From Erythrobacter sp. (GTDB lineage Bacteria; Pseudomonadota; Alphaproteobacteria; Sphingomonadales; Sphingomonadaceae): a DNA stretch of 64,000 bases. The stretch spans positions 620,001-684,000 of the forward strand of contig CP073261.1 of NCBI GenBank assembly GCA_019739335.1. The letters run 5' to 3'. Of this stretch, positions 43,004 through 50,566 are shown piece by piece; position 1 is the stretch's first letter, and every line of letters starts with the position of its first letter. The notes below the pieces were generated by a model. It was given only the letters and a program-made list of their open reading frames with translations. It had not been told where the DNA came from and made no database searches. The translations under genes were made by a program, and so were the position numbers.

Positions 43004-44677
43004 ATGGCCGCCCAATACGCCTATGTCATGAAAGGCATGACCAAGACCTTCCCCGGCGCCCCCAAGCCGGTGCTGAGCAATATCAACCTGCAATTCTATC
43101 GCGGGGCGAAGATCGGCATTGTCGGGCCGAACGGCGTCGGCAAGTCCACCCTCATCAAGATCATGGCCGGGATCGACACCGATTACACCGGCGAGGCATG
43201 GCCGGGCGAGAACATCACCGTCGGCTATCTGGAACAGGAGCCCGAGCTCGATCCGACCAAGACCGTGCTCGAGAACGTCAAGGAAGGCGCGCGCGAAACG
43301 GCGCAACTGGTCGAACGGTTCAACGAGATTTCCGCGCTGATGTGCGAACCCGATGCCGATTTCGACGCGCTCGGCACCGAAATGGGTGACCTGCAGGCGA
43401 AGATCGATGCGGTGGACGGCTGGACGCTCGACAACCAGCTTGAGATTGCGATGGAAGCGCTGCGCTGCCCGCCCTCGGATTCATCGGTCAAGTCACTTTC
43501 CGGCGGTGAAAAGCGCCGCGTCGCGCTGACCCGGCTGCTGATCCAGAAGCCCGATATCCTGCTGCTCGACGAACCGACCAACCATCTCGATGCCGAGTCC
43601 GTGCAGTGGCTCGAAAACCACCTCAAGGAATATGCCGGCGCGGTGCTGATGATCACCCACGATCGCTACTTCCTCGATAACGTGGTGGGCTGGATCCTCG
43701 AACTCGATCGCGGGACCTACTATCCCTACGAAGGCAACTACTCCACTTACCTGGAGAAGAAGGCGAAGCGGATGGAGCAGGAAAACCGCGAGGAATCGGG
43801 CAAGCAGAAGGCGCTTCAGCGCGAACTCGAGTGGATCCGCCAGACCCCGGCCGCGCGCCAGACCAAGAGCAAGGCGCGCGTGCGCAAGTTCGAGGAATTG
43901 CAGGACGCGCAATCCGGCCGCAAGCCGGGCAAGGCGCAGATCGTGATCCAGGTGCCCGAACGGCTGGGCGGCAAGGTGATCGAGGCCAAGGGGATTTCGA
44001 AGGCATATGGCGACAAACTGCTGTTCGAAGACCTGTCCTTCATGCTGCCCCCCGGCGGCATTGTCGGCGTGATCGGGCCGAACGGCGCGGGCAAGTCCAC
44101 GCTGTTCAAGATCCTGACCGGCAAGGAACAACCGGACTCCGGCACGGTGGAGATCGGCGAAACGGTGCGGCTGGGGTTCGTGGACCAGAGCCGTGACCAC
44201 CTCGATCCGAAGAAGAACGTGTGGGAGGAAATCTCCGACGGGCTCGATTACATGACCGTCAACAAGCACGAAACCTCCACCCGCGCCTATGTCGGGGCGT
44301 TCAATTTCAAGGGTTCGGACCAGCAGAAGAACGTCGGCAAGCTGTCCGGCGGTGAACGCAACCGCGTGCACATGGCCAAGATGCTCAAGCAGGGCGGCAA
44401 CGTGCTGCTGCTCGACGAACCTACCAACGATCTCGACGTGGAAACGCTGGGCGCGCTGGAAGAAGCGATCGAGAACTTCGCGGGCTGCGCGGTGGTGATT
44501 TCACACGACCGCTTCTTTCTCGATCGGCTGGCGACGCATATCCTCGCCTTCGAGGGGGATAGCCACGTCGAATGGTTCGAGGGCAACTTCGAAGCGTACG
44601 AGGAAGACAAGCGGCGCAGACTCGGCGATGCGGCGGATCGGCCTACGCGGGTGGCCTACAAGAAGCTGACTAGGTAG
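43004..44677 (+). CDS. ettA: Energy-dependent translational throttle protein EttA
   Basis: ABC-F ATPase of 557 residues that binds the ribosomal E site and gates translation initiation by ATP/ADP ratio. Two ABC domains are visible: Walker A GPNGVGKST with SGGEKRRVAL, and GPNGAGKST with LSGGERNRVHMAK, plus LLLDEPTNHLD and LLLDEPTNDLD. The arm domain lies in the first half after the first Walker A. I start at ATG 43004 (MAAQYAYVMKGM), which fits the family exactly. No neighbours suggest an antibiotic-resistance ABC-F. Confidence 0.95.
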   Translation: MAAQYAYVMKGMTKTFPGAPKPVLSNINLQFYRGAKIGIVGPNGVGKSTLIKIMAGIDTDYTGEAWPGENITVGYLEQEPELDPTKTVLENVKEGARETAQLVERFNEISALMCEPDADFDALGTEMGDLQAKIDAVDGWTLDNQLEIAMEALRCPPSDSSVKSLSGGEKRRVALTRLLIQKPDILLLDEPTNHLDAESVQWLENHLKEYAGAVLMITHDRYFLDNVVGWILELDRGTYYPYEGNYSTYLEKKAKRMEQENREESGKQKALQRELEWIRQTPAARQTKSKARVRKFEELQDAQSGRKPGKAQIVIQVPERLGGKVIEAKGISKAYGDKLLFEDLSFMLPPGGIVGVIGPNGAGKSTLFKILTGKEQPDSGTVEIGETVRLGFVDQSRDHLDPKKNVWEEISDGLDYMTVNKHETSTRAYVGAFNFKGSDQQKNVGKLSGGERNRVHMAKMLKQGGNVLLLDEPTNDLDVETLGALEEAIENFAGCAVVISHDRFFLDRLATHILAFEGDSHVEWFEGNFEAYEEDKRRRLGDAADRPTRVAYKKLTR

Positions 44678-44760
44678 AACGATGTTTGACCTTTGATGTC
44701 CGGAGGTCACCCCCGAAGAAGCCATCCGGAAACCCCGGCCCTCCCGCGCGTTCATCCCGC

Positions 44761-45270
44761 ATGGCACATCCCGGCACCAAGCGAAACCGCATCTGGCCGA
44801 TGGCCGTTTTCCTGATCGTCTGCGCACTGGGCTATGCTGCGCGCGAGGCGATCGGGACGGTCTATTCGAGTGCCGAGGCGACGCAGTTGATCGAGGCGCT
44901 GAGCCGCGCAGGGCTGTACCTGGGCTCGGCCATCGTCACCGCTTCGGTCACCACGCTGGCGCTGATGCTCACCCTGATCGGGATGCTGCGCAAGATGGAC
45001 GAGGATTTCGATGACGAGACCTACCGCAGCGTCGATCTGATTGCCCGGCTGGCCACCGCCGCACTGATGGTCGGGCTGTTCGTGCTGCTCGCCTATACGC
45101 TGCCCGTTGGCGAGTTCGAGAAGCTGCCGCCCGACTGGTATCCCTATCTTTACGACGGCTTGTTTGCCGCAACCGTGGTGATGGTGGGGTTGATCGCCGC
45201 CACGGTGACGGTGCTCTATCGCACCCTTCGCCGGGTCATCATGCGGCTGACCCCGGGTGACGAAGTGTAG
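44761..45270 (+). CDS. Four-span membrane protein of unknown function
   Basis: A 169-residue protein with four hydrophobic segments: about residues 12-33 (WPMAVFLIVCALGYAAR), 50-77 (AGLYLGSAIVTASVTTLALML), 92-113 and 123-147. The short loop between helices two and three is acidic (KMDEDFDDETYRS). I recognise no named domain with confidence. The start is ATG 44761; a near-match to an EcfG promoter (GGAAA, 16 bases, CGTT) just upstream is weak. It lies 84 bases after ettA on the same strand. Confidence 0.75.
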   Translation: MAHPGTKRNRIWPMAVFLIVCALGYAAREAIGTVYSSAEATQLIEALSRAGLYLGSAIVTASVTTLALMLTLIGMLRKMDEDFDDETYRSVDLIARLATAALMVGLFVLLAYTLPVGEFEKLPPDWYPYLYDGLFAATVVMVGLIAATVTVLYRTLRRVIMRLTPGDEV

Positions 45271-45308
45271 GGCCAATTGCCATCGGCCAGGCAAGGGCAG
45301 GGGACACC

Positions 45309-45887
45309 CTATGGCGTCACCCAGTGTGCCTCCCCGCCAACCAGATCGAGAACCGCGCGGCGGTGGCCGTCGTTGCTGAGGCTGAACCAGTCGACCTGCT
45401 CCAGCGCCACCAGCAGCACGGCGAAATTCGCCCGCGCCGGGGCGAGCTGCTCCTCATCCGGCTTCAGCCCTTCGATCCAGTCGGGCAGGCCCGATGTCGG
45501 GCCGTCGGACAATGTCCCCGGCCCTTCCCCCATGTAGCAGCGCCTTGCGAAGGGCGTGCTCTCTTCCCACGCGGCATCGGCAGTCGGCCCTGCCAGTTCG
45601 ATCCGCCCCGTCCCGCGCGCGCGGATTTGCAGCTTCGCCGCCGGATCGTAGAACAGCACGCCGACCGGCGCGCACTCCCCGATCAGCATGGCCTTGGGCG
45701 AGCGGGCATCGGTGTGGAAGCGCAGCGTCCAGCTTTCCGCATCGAAACCGCGCAGCACCATCACCCGCGCATCGGCATCGGCGGTGGCGATCACCGGGGT
45801 GTGCATGGCCGAGCGGCGGTTCCGCGCACCCTCGGCGATATGCCGGGCGATGTCCTCGCGGATTTCGGCCAGTTCCGTCGCGTTCAT
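45309..45887 (-). CDS. Pyridoxamine 5'-phosphate oxidase-like flavin-binding protein
   Basis: A 192-residue protein of the PNPOx-like split-barrel fold: GARNRRSAMHTPVIATAD near the N-terminus, VMVLRGFD, LRFHTDARSPK and VGVLFYDPAAKLQIRARG strands, and a C-terminal WFSLSNDGHRRAVLD. It likely binds FMN. True PdxH shows different conserved ends, so vitamin B6 activity is not assured; related proteins act on haem or F420-type substrates. The start at ATG 45887 is chosen by length; the stop is 39 bases from the membrane protein on the opposite strand. Confidence 0.85.
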   Translation of the reverse strand: MNATELAEIREDIARHIAEGARNRRSAMHTPVIATADADARVMVLRGFDAESWTLRFHTDARSPKAMLIGECAPVGVLFYDPAAKLQIRARGTGRIELAGPTADAAWEESTPFARRCYMGEGPGTLSDGPTSGLPDWIEGLKPDEEQLAPARANFAVLLVALEQVDWFSLSNDGHRRAVLDLVGGEAHWVTP

Positions 45888-46046
45888 CCAGACTGCTTTC
45901 AATATGAACAATGAGCAACCAGAGCGGTTCAGTTACTGCTCATCGCGACTCGATACAAATAGCGACATTGAATGGGGTAGTTTTTCGACAATCATCAGCG
46001 CCGCAGCACTCGGGCGGAATTGGTCAGCATATACGGAGATGTTGCA

Positions 46047-47165
46047 ATGCAACTCGCAAAATTCCTGAAGTCCTGCGGTATGGCCGCGCTGGCAGCCGCG
46101 ATGGCGGTGCCGGCTTTTCCCGCGCTGGCCAGTGCCGCGAGTGCCGATTCCGCTGCCGAAACGCAGCGGCAGGACCGGCAGCAGCGTGGTGAGCGCCGGG
46201 GCGGGGGGGGCAATCGTGATGCCCGCCAGAGCCGGGGCAACGGCGGCGGACAGGCACGTGCTCGCAACAATGATCGTGGCGGTCAGGAGCGCGCTGCTCC
46301 GCAGCCTCGCAATCGCGGCGAACAGTTCCGTGACCGGCCTTCGCGCGATGCCGCGCAAAGCGACCGCCGGGGCGCCAGTGCCCGGGTAGATGCGGAGCGG
46401 GTCCAGCCTGCCCGTGCTGCTCCGGCTCCGCGTGCTGCCACTCCGCAACGCCCGGCAAATTACGGTGCAACCGCGCGGCAGAACCGCGATTACGGCGGCA
46501 GCCAGCGGCAGGACCGGCGCGGTGGGGACCGCGATCGCGATACCAATCGCGGCAATCGCGGCCAGCGAGATACCGGAAACCGGGATCGCGGCCAGCGCGA
46601 CTGGAATAACAATGGCGGCAACCGCAACTGGGGCGACCGCGATCAACGCCGGGGCGAAAGCCGCGACCAGCGTCGGGGCGACCGCGACCAGCGCAACTGG
46701 GGCGATCGTGATCGCGACCGGAGCCAAGGCGACCGGGATCGCAACTGGGGTGACCGGGACCGGGATCGCCGGGACTATCGCCAGCGGGATCGCAATGGTT
46801 CCTATCGGGATGGCTATCGCGAAGGTCGGCAGGAAGCGCGGCGGGATCACCGCCGCTGGGATCGCAACAACTGGCGGCGCGACAACCGTTATGACTGGAA
46901 CCGGCACCGCGCCAGCAACCGCACGATTTTCCGGCTTGGCAGCTATTACTCGCCGTACCGGAACTACAGCTACCGCCGCCTGAACATCGGCTTCTACGTG
47001 GACAGCCTGTTCTTCGGCAGCCGTTACTGGATCAACGATCCGTGGCAGTATCGCCTGCCCGACGTTTACGGCCCCTACCGCTGGGTCCGCTATTACGACG
47101 ACGTGCTGCTGGTGGATACCTACACCGGCGAAGTGGTGGACGTGATCTACGACTTCTTCTGGTAA
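46047..47165 (+). CDS. RcnB-like periplasmic protein with Arg/Asp/Asn repeats
   Basis: A 372-residue exported protein (signal peptide MAALAAAMAVPAFPALASA). The mature middle part (about residues 40-280) is a low-complexity run of Arg, Asp, Gln, Gly and Asn, including three NWGDRD units with imperfect copies. The C-terminal 90 residues are the RcnB-type domain: RLGSYYSPYRNYSYRR, FFGSRYWINDPWQYRL, YGPYRWVRYYDDVLLVDTYTG. RcnB in E. coli affects nickel/cobalt export; here the function is not shown. The repeat section may change length between strains. Confidence 0.85.
   Translation: MQLAKFLKSCGMAALAAAMAVPAFPALASAASADSAAETQRQDRQQRGERRGGGGNRDARQSRGNGGGQARARNNDRGGQERAAPQPRNRGEQFRDRPSRDAAQSDRRGASARVDAERVQPARAAPAPRAATPQRPANYGATARQNRDYGGSQRQDRRGGDRDRDTNRGNRGQRDTGNRDRGQRDWNNNGGNRNWGDRDQRRGESRDQRRGDRDQRNWGDRDRDRSQGDRDRNWGDRDRDRRDYRQRDRNGSYRDGYREGRQEARRDHRRWDRNNWRRDNRYDWNRHRASNRTIFRLGSYYSPYRNYSYRRLNIGFYVDSLFFGSRYWINDPWQYRLPDVYGPYRWVRYYDDVLLVDTYTGEVVDVIYDFFW
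46622..46790 (+). repeat. Imperfect tandem repeat inside the RcnB-like gene
   Basis: About eight degenerate copies of GGCGACCGCGA-like units encode the NWGDRD/RRGDRDQ repeats. The near-identical runs at about 46624, 46694 and 46742 suggest recent slippage or duplication. Confidence 0.7.
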
Positions 47166-47219
47166 CGACAGCGACATGGCCAAGAGCTAGAATTGCCGGA
47201 GCGAGTGGCCGGTGATGGC

Positions 47220-47246
47220 CCCCCGTCCCGCAAGGGCGGGGGGTTT
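47220..47246. terminator. Bidirectional terminator between the RcnB-like gene and cytochrome b561
   Basis: A GC-rich hairpin (CCCCGTCC / GGGCGGGG around CGCAA) followed by TTTCG on the plus strand. The two genes converge on it. It resembles the REP-like units, with mismatches in the middle of the stem. Confidence 0.6.
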
Positions 47247-47257
47247 CGCATTTCCAG

Positions 47258-47809
47258 CTAGGCCTTGGGCGTGCCGAACGGCAGCATCCGCCACAGGTTG
47301 CCGTCCTTGTCGATCACCATGTGCTTGATCGCACCGAGCACGTGCAGCCCGATCAGGATCAGCATCGCTTCCCCGCCGGTGCCGTGGAGATCGAAGATCT
47401 CCTCGCCGATATTGGGACTTTCGGCCACCGGCAGGGCAGGCAGGGTGAACAGGCCGAACACGTCCACGCCCTGCCCATAAAATGACGAGGCGAGCCAGCC
47501 GCCCAGCGGCAAGCCGATCAGCAGCGCGTAGAAGATGAAATGCACCGTGCGGGCAAGCAGCCTTTCCCATGTGACATAATCGGCAGGAAGCGGCGGCGCC
47601 GGGTGGCCGAGGCGCCAGGCCAGCCGCACCAGAGTGAGGACCAGGATGGTGATCCCGATCGCCATGTGGTTGCCCATATAGGCCTCGGCGTCGGCGCGGA
47701 CATCGGTGTGATCTGCCGCCTCGGCCAGCCGCCAGTTGACGATCACCGCAATCGCGATCAGCCAGTGGAGCAGCATCGCCACTCCGGAATATCGCTTCGT
47801 CTCACCCAT
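47258..47809 (-). CDS. cybB: Cytochrome b561
   Basis: A 183-residue membrane protein of the bacterial b561 type with four transmembrane helices and haem-ligand histidines in AMLLHWLIA, MGNHMAIG, ARTVHFIFYALL and GLHVLGAIKHMV. It carries electrons between quinol and a periplasmic or cytoplasmic acceptor. The start at ATG 47809 fits the family, the longer frame runs into the next gene's strand. It converges with the RcnB-like gene and diverges from the dioxygenase gene. Confidence 0.92.
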   Translation of the reverse strand: MGETKRYSGVAMLLHWLIAIAVIVNWRLAEAADHTDVRADAEAYMGNHMAIGITILVLTLVRLAWRLGHPAPPLPADYVTWERLLARTVHFIFYALLIGLPLGGWLASSFYGQGVDVFGLFTLPALPVAESPNIGEEIFDLHGTGGEAMLILIGLHVLGAIKHMVIDKDGNLWRMLPFGTPKA

Positions 47810-47899
47810 GCTTCCCGCTCCCCAGTCCGCGCAATGTCCGATCCCGGCGCAAACGTGCTCTTGCCTCCGGGCGAAAGCAATGGAAAAGCAGGCCTTGAG

Positions 47900-48583
47900 A
47901 TGACCAGCAAGGCAGCCAGCAAATATCCGCCCAACGCCGATCAGGCGGGCCTCAGGAAAGTGGGGGATCGCGTGCGCGCCCGCCTCGCCGCCAATCCCGC
48001 CGCCTACAAGGTGCCGAGCGATGATGTGGAGCTGTTCGCGGTGGGCGATTTCATGTCGCCCGCCGAATGCGCGAAGATGATGGAACTGATCGACGCCACC
48101 GCCAAGCCGAGCCGGGTGTTCGAACTCGACTATTCGGATGGCTACCGCACCAGCTATTCGGGCGATGTCGATCCCGCCGATCCCTTCGTCAGGAAGATCA
48201 GCCGCCGGATCGACGACCTGCTCGATATCGACCCCGACTTCGGCGAGACGATCCAGGGCCAGCGGTACATGCCGGGGCAGGAATTCCAGCCGCACCACGA
48301 CTGGTTCCATCCCGGCACCACCTACTGGGACCTGGAAATGCATCGCGGCGGGCAACGTAGCTACACCACCATGGTGTTCCTCAACCACGTCGAGGCAGGC
48401 GGCACGACCGATTTTACCGAGATTGGCCTTTCGCTAGAGCCCAAGCCCGGTGTGCTGCTGGCATGGAACAATGCCGACCGGAACGGGATTACCAATCCGC
48501 TGACGATGCACGCGGGCCGCCCGGTGGTGGCGGGGTGCAAATACATTATCACCCGCTGGTATCGGACCAAGCGCTGGTATTGA
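47900..48583 (+). CDS. 2-oxoglutarate/Fe(II) dioxygenase, prolyl 4-hydroxylase-like
   Basis: A 227-residue protein with the P4H-type double-stranded beta-helix. The iron facial triad is visible as QPHHDWFHP (His and Asp) and the distal histidine in TMHAGRPVVAG; the 2-oxoglutarate-binding basic residue follows in KYIITRWYR. Its start is uncertain: ATG 47900 is chosen; ATG 47834 would add 22 residues. The substrate is unknown; such bacterial enzymes hydroxylate ribosomal proteins, EF-Tu or small peptides. Confidence 0.88.
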   Translation: MTSKAASKYPPNADQAGLRKVGDRVRARLAANPAAYKVPSDDVELFAVGDFMSPAECAKMMELIDATAKPSRVFELDYSDGYRTSYSGDVDPADPFVRKISRRIDDLLDIDPDFGETIQGQRYMPGQEFQPHHDWFHPGTTYWDLEMHRGGQRSYTTMVFLNHVEAGGTTDFTEIGLSLEPKPGVLLAWNNADRNGITNPLTMHAGRPVVAGCKYIITRWYRTKRWY

Positions 48584-48593
48584 TTCCCGGCTT

Positions 48594-48695
48594 CGTCATT
48601 GCGAGCGAAGCGAAGCAATCCATCTACAGACCCTGCATTTACAGCAAACCGCAGGAGATGGATTGCCGCGTCGCCTTCGGCTCCTCGCAATGACG
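48594..48695. repeat. MITE-like palindromic repeat (GTCATTGCGAGC type)
   Basis: The ends are inverted: CGTCATTGCGAGCGAAGCGA on the left and the reverse complement CTCGCAATGACG on the right, with AAGCAATCCATC matched by GATGGATTGC further in. The arms enclose an unrelated loop of about 30 bases. The same termini (TCATTGCGAGCGAAGCGAAGCAATCC) are a widespread repeat in alphaproteobacterial genomes. It sits between two convergent genes, where insertion is harmless. Confidence 0.8.
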
Positions 48696-48703
48696 AGGAA
48701 GGC

Positions 48704-50341
48704 TTATCTCGCCAAAGCCTCGGCGATCAGCTTGCGGCTGTTCTCCACCCCGTAAAGCGCGATGAAGCTGCCCATGCGCGGCCCTTGGGCGGAACCCAGC
48801 AGCGTTTCGTATTGCGCGCGGAACCAGTCGCGCAGGGACTCGAAACCGAAGGCCTCGTCCTTGCCCACTTCGTAGACGATGGTCTGCAAGTCTTCCGCCG
48901 CCATGTGCGGATCGACCTGCGCCAGTCGCGCATCGAGCGCCCGCAATGCTGCCGCTTCGTTCGCCAACGGAGCGCGCTTCACCAGCGTCGGGGCGACGAA
49001 ATCGCGGTTGTAGGCCAGCGCCTTGCCGACCAGCACATCGAGCGCCGGATGTGCCTCCGGCCGCGCATCGGCAACGTAGTTGCCGAGGTAGGACCACACC
49101 TGCGCCCGGTCCGCTTCGGCTCCCAGCACTCCGACGAGGTTGAGCAGCAGGCCATAGGTGACCGGCAGGCTCTCCCCCGCCCCCACGGGCGGTTGCGAAC
49201 CGCTGGCGTCCTTCACCCGCAGCAGGTTCCACGCCGGATTGCCGAGCTGCTTGTCCACGTCCTGCGTCGGGATCGCGGCGCGGAACTGCCAGTATTCGTC
49301 CACCGCCCGGGGGATCACACCGACGTGTAATTGCTTCGCGCTCTTGGGATTGGGGAAGATGTAGAAGCCGAGGCTTTCCTCTGACCCATAGTCGAGCCAT
49401 TGCTCGATGGTCAGGCCGTTGCCCTTGGACTTGGAAATCTTCTCGCCGTTCTCATCGAGGAACAGCTCGTAGATCAGCCCCTCGGGCTTCCGCCCGCCGA
49501 GCACGCTGACGATCTTGCCCGATTGCACGCCGCTGTCGGTCAGGTCCTTGCCGTACATTTCGTAGTCGACGCCGAGCGCGTACCAGCGCATCGCCCAGTC
49601 CACTTTCCATTGCAGCTTGGCCTGCCCCCGCAGCGCGCTCTGTTCGACCGTGCTACCGTCGGTATCCGTGAAGCGGATCAGGCCCGCTTCGGCATCGACC
49701 ACTTCGACAGGTACTTGCAATACATGGCCGGTGGTCGGGCTGATCGGGAGGACGGGCGAATAGGTCTGCCGGCGTTCCTCGCGCAGGGTCGGCAGCATGA
49801 TGTCGAGAATCGCCTGGTTACAGCGCAGCACCTGCCGCAGCGCATCATCGAACGCGCCCGAATTGTAGCGATCCGAAGCGGCGACGAATTCGTAGTCGAA
49901 CCCGAAGCGATCGAGGAATTCACGCAGCATGGCATTGTTGTGCGCGGCGAAGCTCTCGTACTTCTCGAACGGATCGGGAATGCGGCTCAGCGGCTTGTGA
50001 AGATTGGCTTCGAGCAGCGCCTTGTTGGGGACGTTGTCGGGTACCTTGCGCAGGCCGTCCATGTCGTCCGAGAAGGCAACCAGCCGCGTCGGCGCGGGAG
50101 CGCCGTCGGTGCTGGCGACGATCTCGTAGGCTTTGCGCACCAGCGTGGTGCGCAGCACTTCCTGGAAAGTGCCGATATGCGGCAGGCCGCTAGGGCCGTA
50201 GCCGGTCTCGAACAGCACCGGCAGGGGCGAACCATCCTTGGCGGCTTTGCCCTGGGGGTAACGCTTGGCAAGCCGCTGCGCCTCCTGAAACGGCCAGGAC
50301 TTGGAAACACGGGCGGCAGCGATCAGCGCAGGGTCGAACAT
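48704..50341 (-). CDS. lysK: Lysyl-tRNA synthetase, class I
   Basis: A 545-residue class I LysRS, common in alphaproteobacteria and archaea instead of the class II form. The HIGH-type motif is GPSGLPHIGTFQE near residue 53 and the KMSKS-type motif GEKISKSKGNG lies near residue 280. The C-terminal anticodon-binding domain ends in SFIALYGVENSRKLIAEALA. The start at ATG 50341 (MFDPALIAAARVSKSWP) is typical. The preceding 225 bases hold its promoter and that of the divergent collar-RTX gene. Confidence 0.95.
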   Translation of the reverse strand: MFDPALIAAARVSKSWPFQEAQRLAKRYPQGKAAKDGSPLPVLFETGYGPSGLPHIGTFQEVLRTTLVRKAYEIVASTDGAPAPTRLVAFSDDMDGLRKVPDNVPNKALLEANLHKPLSRIPDPFEKYESFAAHNNAMLREFLDRFGFDYEFVAASDRYNSGAFDDALRQVLRCNQAILDIMLPTLREERRQTYSPVLPISPTTGHVLQVPVEVVDAEAGLIRFTDTDGSTVEQSALRGQAKLQWKVDWAMRWYALGVDYEMYGKDLTDSGVQSGKIVSVLGGRKPEGLIYELFLDENGEKISKSKGNGLTIEQWLDYGSEESLGFYIFPNPKSAKQLHVGVIPRAVDEYWQFRAAIPTQDVDKQLGNPAWNLLRVKDASGSQPPVGAGESLPVTYGLLLNLVGVLGAEADRAQVWSYLGNYVADARPEAHPALDVLVGKALAYNRDFVAPTLVKRAPLANEAAALRALDARLAQVDPHMAAEDLQTIVYEVGKDEAFGFESLRDWFRAQYETLLGSAQGPRMGSFIALYGVENSRKLIAEALAR

Positions 50342-50566
50342 GGCTGCGGCCTTTGCGCAAGGATGTGCATGTTGCAAGAGCGAAGGCCCGTCGCGACGTC
50401 AGCCCGACGAAACCAGACCAGGAACTGGCGCAGGAAGATTGGCGACGCAGTCAAGGCCGCGTTTAGCCGAAAGTTGCGCTGTGGCTTGCGCCGCATATCC
50501 GCTTGGCAATCGCGAAAACAGGTGTAACGCGAATATGTAAAGGCCATTCGACCGGGGAAAAAAGCA

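Noticed and set aside
44749..44752. EcfG-like promoter before the four-span membrane protein gene
   Set aside because: The -35 element is GGAAA, not GGAAC, and the -10 element lies only eight bases before the ATG; a chance match is likely.
46622..46790. Tandem repeats as a CRISPR array
   Set aside because: The units are in frame within a coding gene, not equal in length and without spacers.
45933..47183. Minus-strand frame opposite the RcnB-like gene with many Val/Ala/Ile repeats
   Set aside because: It is the complement of the low-complexity Arg/Asp repeats, and the plus-strand product has a signal peptide and a conserved C-terminal domain.
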